Assembly (NCBI GenBank): GCA_035578905.1
Contig: JAQJVL010000030.1
Coordinates: 1,923,159-1,987,158, forward strand
DNA length: 64,000 nucleotides
Source: Stictocephala bisonia
Taxonomy: Eukaryota; Arthropoda; Insecta; Hemiptera; Membracidae
Reading direction: 5' to 3'
This document shows positions 58,752 through 64,000 of this stretch, piece after piece (the first letter of the stretch is position 1; every line of letters begins with the position of its first letter). Below the pieces are notes generated by a model. The model was not told where the DNA came from. It worked only from the letters and a program-made list of their open reading frames with translations, and made no database searches. Made by a program: the position numbers and the translations under genes.

Positions 58752-61203
58752 GTGCGCAATAGCGGTGAGTCCGAGAGGCGGCATATCAACCAAGGATTAC
58801 GTGCCATCTCGTCCCGCATTTGGTCCCGCAACAAATTTCCTTGAAAAACATGCTATCTCGTCCCGCTCGGGTTTACAGATAATTACATAAGCTAATGAGT
58901 AGCATCTCGTCTCAACGACATTTTGACAAGGGTTGAGGGAGTGCAGGTAGTCGTAGGCCAAGTACCAGTCGCTGTGTTATTTGACTCCCCTGCTTGTAAT
59001 CCCTTTCACACCACCCCTCCCTCTATGTTTGATTATGTACATTGGACAGACACTTTATTCGTTCGAGTGATAACTACGAGTTAAGGTATTTGTTAATTAT
59101 GGAGTTTTCAACTACTGTACTATAAGGGGCAAACCCAGTTTAATACTTAACGGCTATAGGTATACTATTAAGAAGGAGAAGAAGTGCGGTGAAGTTGTGT
59201 GGCATTGTGTTGACCATTCGTGTGGTGGAATAGTAATAACAAAGAATCGTAAACTTATTAGAGGAGAGACTCATAATACGTGTGTTCCTGGTGTGGCTGC
59301 TCAAGAAGTCCACAAGGCTATGGCATAGGGAAACAAGAGAGCCCGGGAAGAAACTGAAAAATCAATTTCACAGGTTGGTTTATATTTCTATTAGTATGCT
59401 GAGTTTAGTAAGAATCTATTTAGTATATTTTTTTAGTTTTATTTTATTAGACTAGCTGGATACTCGTCCTCCGTACGGGTAAATAATACATGAGAGGTTT
59501 CTGCATGTATGGATGGATACATGTCAAATTGATTAGCAAAAATTGTATAGAAAGATAATCAAGTTTATAGGCAACCTATAGGCCTCATCTTAATGTATAA
59601 AATCTTTATACACCAATCAAGGAATATCAATAACAATAAGGGACCGTAGGGGTGGTGTACCAAGGTTTTATTATTTTGAAAGTTTTATTAGCCCAAAGCC
59701 TTGTTGTTTCAGATTTTTGGCGAAGAATTCAATCCTCTTCTGCAATCCGGATTTGAACTAGTCATAAAAATTCCTCAATTATACAACTGTAAGTCTACTT
59801 TGTACAAACAGCGAAGGGATGCTCAGGGAGTTCAGGCTGAATCCAATAATCGAGATGACGTTGAGCTAGACTCAGAAACTTTGAAGACGACAGATGTAAA
59901 TAATTTCCTACTAACTGACGACTGTGAGGGTGAGCGCATACTTATATTTGCCAATTCCACAGAAAAAAACTGCATTGAAAGAACACAAAACTTTTTTTAT
60001 GGATGGCACCTTAAGTGTGTAAGCAAACAATTTTCGCAGTTGTATACCATCCATGTAGATTTAGGAAGCACTTTGGAAGAAACGAACGGAACCCCTGCAG
60101 TGTTCGCATTTACGTCCTGACAAGAGAAAGGCAACTTATATACGTATCTTTAACGCTATTCTTCGGGTGATTCCAGACTGGTCCTCTGAGGAACGCAGAT
60201 TTCGAAGCTGCAGTGATCGAAGCAATCTTCAGTGTATTTCCTGCTGCAGAATTTCATGGGTGTTTTTTTCATTTCTCTCAGTGTCTTTTGAGGAAAGTAC
60301 AAAACCTTGAACTTGCCAACGATTACACCACAAGCCAGGAAATACGAGACTCCGTGAGAATGTGCGCTGTTCTGGCCTTTTTAAAGTCGACAGATGTTGA
60401 GTAAGGCTGGCTATATATCCACAGTATTGCTGTAGGACATGAAAAGCTCAATGAGTTTTTACTATTTTGTTGACCAGTGGTTAGAAAATCCTCATTTACC
60501 AATTGAAACATGGAATTGTACCCGAAGGTGACATCGTACCAACAATGCTGTGGAAGCATGGAACCATCGCTTGAAAGGAATTGTTGGAAAACCACACCGT
60601 CGAATAAAAAATGTAAGCATGACGTTAAAAAAATAAGCAGAATATTCTGACACTAAAATAATCAGGATTGATCTAAATTTAGAAGGTCTGAAGAGGAGAC
60701 AAAAGTATATTCTCATGAACAATAGACTCGAAAGAGCCACTGCAAATTTGAAGAAGACAGGTGCAATTAATAAGTTTTTGAGGAACGTCTCTTACATAGT
60801 AAAAATGGATTAAGGATGAACAAGACAGGATTAAGATGAACAAGGAAGGACATCAGCTGCTGCATACATTGTACACACTGTATATATTTGTAGGATTGTG
60901 TTTTTAATCAAACCTTTCTAGTTGATTGGCTGAACTTGTCATAGCACTCTCATTTATAGCATCATAACAGTGTTGAGGAACGCATTAGATAGTGAGTATA
61001 TTATATTGTTTAAGTTATTATAGACCTGTCATAATGTCAATCATAGGTGGTAGGACGAAATAGCACTATTGGGCAGGTAGAGAGTTAACCCTCACCCTCG
61101 TGTGTCGTGCAAACGGGACGAGGTGGCACCGGGACGAGATGGCACGACACGCAACCAAGTGCGCAATAGCGATGACTACCTGAATTTTAGTGCGCAATAG
61201 CGG
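58752..61203 (+). mobile_element. Mutator-like (MULE) DNA transposon, decayed, with inverted GTGCCATCTCGTCCCG ends
   Basis: The 16-mer GTGCCATCTCGTCCCG at 58801-58816 recurs exactly, inverted, at 61130-61145. Variants (CTATCTCGTCCCG near 58853; GGGACGAGGTGGCAC near 61116) make subterminal arrays. Outside them GTGCGCAATAGCGG occurs in direct orientation on both sides (58752-58765; 61159-61172 with one change; 61190-61203). Between is a FLYWCH-plus-MULE transposase gene. A duplicated 8-11-bp target was not found, so outer limits are uncertain. Confidence 0.65.
59099..60810 (+). pseudogene. MULE transposase with N-terminal FLYWCH-type zinc finger, broken
   Basis: Exon 1 (59099-59373): MEFSTTV, one frameshift, then RGKPSLILNGYRYTIKK, VVWHCVDHSCGG and THNTC, a FLYWCH-like C2H-type finger. 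An in-frame TAG lies at about 59327, and a CAG|GTTGGT donor ends the exon. Exon 2 follows TTGTTTCAG (from 59713): IPQLYNCKSTLYKQRR, LLTDDCEGERILIFAN, SKQFSQLYTIHVDLG. After a frameshift at ~60115 come AIFSVFPAAEF and GCFFHFSQCLLRKVQ. After further breaks, RTNNAVEAWNHRLKGIVGKP closes the typical MULE order. The first catalytic position (usually DGTF) reads YGWHL, so it is inactive. FLYWCH fingers are common DNA-binding partners of animal MULEs. Confidence 0.78.
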
Positions 61204-61415
61204 TGCGCCCATTTTGTCGGCTGACGGTAAGATTAAAGGGCTGTTGGTTTTCCAGCGGTGGCTTGGTAGTTTTGGGAAATTACCCTATTTTTGCTAAAAG
61301 TATGACTATATTAACATTGACTATAGAAACAAGTAATTGAATAGTTTATTTAGTCCATGATATTAGTAATAATTTATTTTAGTGTAATAAATGTTTATTT
61401 AATATTTAATAGTAA
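61204..61415. other. Spacer between MULE and LINE
   Basis: No coding sequence. It may hold the 5' boundary of the LINE. Confidence 0.25.
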
Positions 61416-61567
61416 ATGGCGCGTTCAGTTAACTGTTGACAGAGAAGCGCATTGCTATTACATCGTGGATGGCGCGTTCAGTTAACTGTTGACAGAGAAG
61501 CGCATTGCTATTACATCGTGGATGGCGCGTTCAGTTAACTGTTGACAGAGAAGCGCATTGCTATTAC
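61416..61567 (+). repeat. Three tandem 53-bp units at the LINE 5' end
   Basis: Units start at 61416, 61469 and 61522 with ATGGCGCGTTCAGTTAACTG. The first two are identical over 53 bp and the third is cut at about base 46. Each contains TTCAGTT, a fit to the arthropod Initiator (TCAGTY). Reiterated promoter-bearing monomers at the 5' end are known in other LINEs (for example mouse L1), so these may be promoter monomers; that is inference. Confidence 0.75.
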
Positions 61568-61622
61568 TGTCACAGTTGTGAGATTGTATTATGTTTAAGC
61601 CCTCTACAATTGTGATCTGTAA

Positions 61623-62984
61623 GAAAAGTTTAATTTAAATTTATCATATGAAAAAATTAATGAGCAAAAAAATACCCTATCCGCACTTGTTGATAAGATT
61701 CAAGAATTGACTTGTGAACTGGAACACACAAAAAGAGAACTCACTGATTGCAGGTTGGCCCTGACCCTTAAAGACAATACTTACTCTGCCACTGATGGCT
61801 CTTCAGTCACTAACGTATCTCCTGACGTTAGCGTTGTTAATGATAATCAGTCTGATTCTATATTCGTTTCTGTTGCTGGTGGAAGACTGTTGACTGACGA
61901 GGAAGTTTGGAATGGGATGAGCTGTCTGAGAACTGATAAGGTTCAGGTGTTGACTCCTGCCGAGTGTCTCAACATCAGATTCTCTCCCGAGTCATCGGAC
62001 GTTGCCAATTTAAATATTGGGAAAACTGCCACAACTAAAGTCATTCTTGCTCCTATAAGTAATGCTGGGCTGGACATTGAGACACAGCTGAACACAGAGG
62101 GTACACATTGGAGTCTGGTTGCTGTTGATGTTGTTGGTCGGAAGTATTGGCATTTGGACTCTCTACCAGGACTTAACTATCAACCTGCTTTGGAGTTTTC
62201 AAAAAAAATAAACAAATTTCTTAAACTTGGTAGGCTAGTATTTAGACAAAAACAGTGCAATAGACAGACAGACAGCTACAGCTGTGGAATGGAGGTAATC
62301 AAGAATGCCAAATCCCAAGCAGATTATTTTAGTTTTGATTTACCTGAGTCTGTAGCTAGGAGCAGCATTTTACCTAACTCTATTATTGAAAGTGATAAGT
62401 TTGTTAATAAAAGTAATGTTCAGAACATTAATCAGACTGAGGATAAAAGTAATATATTTATTTTTGGTGACAGCCATGTAAGGGATATGGCAGCAATGCT
62501 ACAATCTCACTTGCCTAAATATAGGGTAGTTGGTCATTGTTATCCTGGAGCCTCTATGGAATGTGTAATCAATCATTTACATTTATGCAAAGGTCAATTA
62601 CATAAGAATGACTTTGTTATCCTAATGGGGGGGACTAACAATACGAGTGTTGACCACTTTTCTCGAGTGAACGCTAAACTACTTGATTTAATAAAACTAT
62701 TACCATGTAAAATTATTCTCACAGAGATTCCTCTTCTTGTTGGCTGTGGTAATATTAAAGAATATGAGATTAACTAAGGTAACACCATGCTGTTTAATTT
62801 GGCAATGCAGACAGAGACACCATTTATCCTTGTAAACCACTGTCTTCAGACCGGCCACTACTTGAGAAGTGGTCAGCACTTGAATGTAAAAGGTAAACAA
62901 TTGGTGTGTTCTAAGTTGAGTGGGTGGTTTTGTGTGTTGCCGAATGGACTGGGCCCTGGTGTAGATCCGAAGACTTTTTTATAG
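61623..62984 (+). CDS. LINE ORF1: coiled coil, Ulp1-like C48 protease, SGNH esterase (one in-frame TAA)
   Basis: The frame is open from 61623 (an in-frame stop precedes it) without an early AUG, so the true start is upstream or lost. Counting from 61707, residues ~1-20 continue a coiled coil (KIQELTCELEHTKRELTD). Residues ~58-200 form a Ulp1/C48-like domain: LLTDEEVWNGMSCLRTDKVQ, then His134 in THWSL, Asp151 in WHLDSLPG, Gln187 and Cys193 in NRQTDSYSCG. Residues ~250-350 begin an SGNH hydrolase: FIFGDSHVRD (Ser256), YPGAS, ILMGGTNNT. A TAA at 62775-62777 interrupts it. The same frame continues to LRSGQHLNVKGKQLV, the His block, where the usual Asp is not evident. The 0-frame ends at TAG 62982-62984, right after a slippery heptamer. 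ORF1 proteins normally bind LINE RNA. A deSUMOylase/protease plus esterase suggests host-pathway or membrane interaction, which is inference. Confidence 0.78.
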
Positions 62985-64000
62985 AATCCGACATACCTGA
63001 TCCTAATTGTAATACCTTTGAGATCACTGTCTTTCATCAAAATATTCAATCTGTTGCAACTAAAATATGTCCTTTAGAAGCTCTTCTGCACTCTCACAAT
63101 GTGAATATAGCTTGTATTACCGAGCACTGGCTCACCACTGACAACCGGACTGCTTTTCAGGTTGAAGGTTACAGTGTAAATAGTATATTCTGCAGGACTC
63201 AATCGTCAAGGGGAGGTGTTTGTATTTTAGTCAGGAATGATTTCCCCTACTTGGTCACTGAACTTCAATCTATCTCCCACCTTAACAACGAGTTGCACTT
63301 TGAGTCTGCTGCAGTCTCTGTTGCTGCCCTAAATTTAATTGTTCTGGCTGTGTACAGATCTCCTGCTGGGGATGTTAACGTTTTTTTGGAAAATCTTGAG
63401 GAAACATTAAACATTCTTGCTAAAAAGAAAATGAGAGTGGTAGTCTGTGGTGATTTTAATATACATTTTTGGGATTTCTTTGAGCCAAGTTTTCTCCATC
63501 TCCAAGACATCTTGAATAGTTTTTCATTGGATATAAAAATCAAAGATGTGACCAGACCAAATGCATCGGGTGGATCTTGCATTGATAATATAATCACTGA
63601 TATTGACCCAGATGATATATCGACAAATGTAGTCATGTCCTGTATATCAGATCATTACGCACAGATTGCCACCATTGTCAACCACAATGATAAACCAAGA
63701 CCACCCATAATTATGAACTACAGAAGATACTTTTCTCAAACCAATGTCGATAAATTATACTCTCTTCTTGAAGAGCACCAGTGGGACGCCGTTTTTTACA
63801 GTGACAATGTTGATAGACAGTTTTCTATATTCATGGATATCATAGTGTCAAATTTTAACTTATCATTTCCACTTGTGAAAACCAGATGCAAAACGAAGTC
63901 TAAGCCCAAATGGTTTACACGTGATTTACTAAAAGTTAAAGAGAATGTTAAAGATCTATATATGATTCAGCGGGACTTTCCTACTGAACTCAATCGAGTT
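62912..64000 (+). CDS. LINE ORF2: EEP (AP-type) endonuclease, N-terminal part, continues past window
   Basis: The frame is open from 62912 to the window end with no stop. It shows TVFHQNIQSVATK (catalytic Asn region), ITEHWL (catalytic Glu), FCRTQSSRGGVCILV, IVLAVYRSPAG, VVVCGDFNIHFW (GDFN), GGSCIDNIITD and the SDHYAQI signature, then KWFTRDLLKVKENV leading toward the RT. This domain nicks the target to prime reverse transcription. The frame has no AUG until 63430, inside the domain, so it must be reached by frameshift, reinitiation at a non-AUG codon or fusion; the site at 62975 supplies a -1 route. The copy looks intact here. Confidence 0.85.
62975..62981 (+). promoter_or_regulatory. Candidate -1 ribosomal frameshift site T TTT TTA
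   Basis: In the ORF1 frame the codons are AAG ACT TTT TTA TAG, placing the heptamer T TTT TTA exactly in the X XXY YYZ register required for -1 slippage. It lies immediately before the ORF1 stop. After slippage the next codon is ATA then GAA TCC, which is the ORF2 frame. A downstream stem-loop or pseudoknot was not demonstrated by eye. Confidence 0.6.

Larger units (their letters stand above)
61416..64000 (+). mobile_element. CR1/L2-like LINE with Ulp1-SGNH ORF1 (runs off window)
   Basis: The order is tandem 53-bp units, ORF1 (coiled coil, Ulp1-type protease, SGNH esterase), then ORF2 starting with an EEP endonuclease. Esterase-bearing ORF1 proteins are known in CR1-clade LINEs, and the endonuclease opening (FHQNIQS) also fits a CR1/L2-like element. 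The RT would lie beyond the window. One internal stop in ORF1 is the only clear lesion in 2.3 kb, so the copy is young or its family is active. Confidence 0.78.

Noticed and set aside
63265..63636. 123-residue minus-strand ORF
   Set aside because: Antisense shadow of the LINE endonuclease ORF2.

Overview
This is nuclear DNA from an insect, probably a hemipteran (inferred). The base composition is AT-rich. Genes have introns with GT..AG junctions. There are (TTAGG)n-like tracts, a glycine-rich/tryptophan-lysine cuticle-type protein and many tRNA-derived SINEs. Transposons are of animal type: pogo, PIF/Harbinger, MULE, hAT-like, Penelope, and CR1/L2-like, RTE-like and jockey-like LINEs. I see no rRNA gene, functional tRNA gene, CRISPR array or bacterial operon.

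Layout. 1-7.7 kb: C-terminal part of a pogo/Tigger transposase with a PHD-like finger; a Penelope-like fragment (RT plus GIY-YIG) inside perfect 47-bp inverted repeats; a MITE and a SINE; then the best host gene, a two-exon secreted glycine-rich/W-K-repeat protein. 7.7-17.5 kb: mostly gene-free, with a Cys-rich candidate exon (11.08 kb), a 939-bp foldback element, a hairpin, SINEs and a complete hAT-type non-autonomous element with an 8-bp target duplication. 17.56-18.2 kb: an intact single-exon MORN-repeat gene on the minus strand. 18.2-39 kb: intergenic or intronic DNA with SINEs, LINE C-terminal remnants, a TTAGG-bearing MITE, a 36-bp minisatellite and two candidate 5' exons. 39.2-43.5 kb: a LINE pseudogene split by a PIF/Harbinger element; the element's antisense transposase and MADF-BESS genes interlock, and part of it appears inverted. 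44-58.7 kb: SINEs, a 1.47-kb (TC)n tract, TTAA-flanked elements, RT scraps, a ~158-bp satellite pair and a second TTAGG MITE. 58.75-61.2 kb: a decayed MULE (FLYWCH finger plus transposase). 61.4-64.0 kb: a CR1/L2-like LINE running off the window.

The most unusual system is that last LINE. Its ORF1 combines a coiled coil, a Ulp1-type (C48) cysteine protease with visible His/Asp/Gln/Cys, and an SGNH esterase. ORF1 ends on a canonical -1 slippery heptamer (T TTT TTA) directly before its stop. The -1 frame is the endonuclease ORF2, which has no AUG of its own before the catalytic domain. Upstream are three tandem 53-bp units, each with an arthropod Initiator-like TCAGTT.

Everything is by eye. 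Exon boundaries, family names and element limits were not checked against any database.
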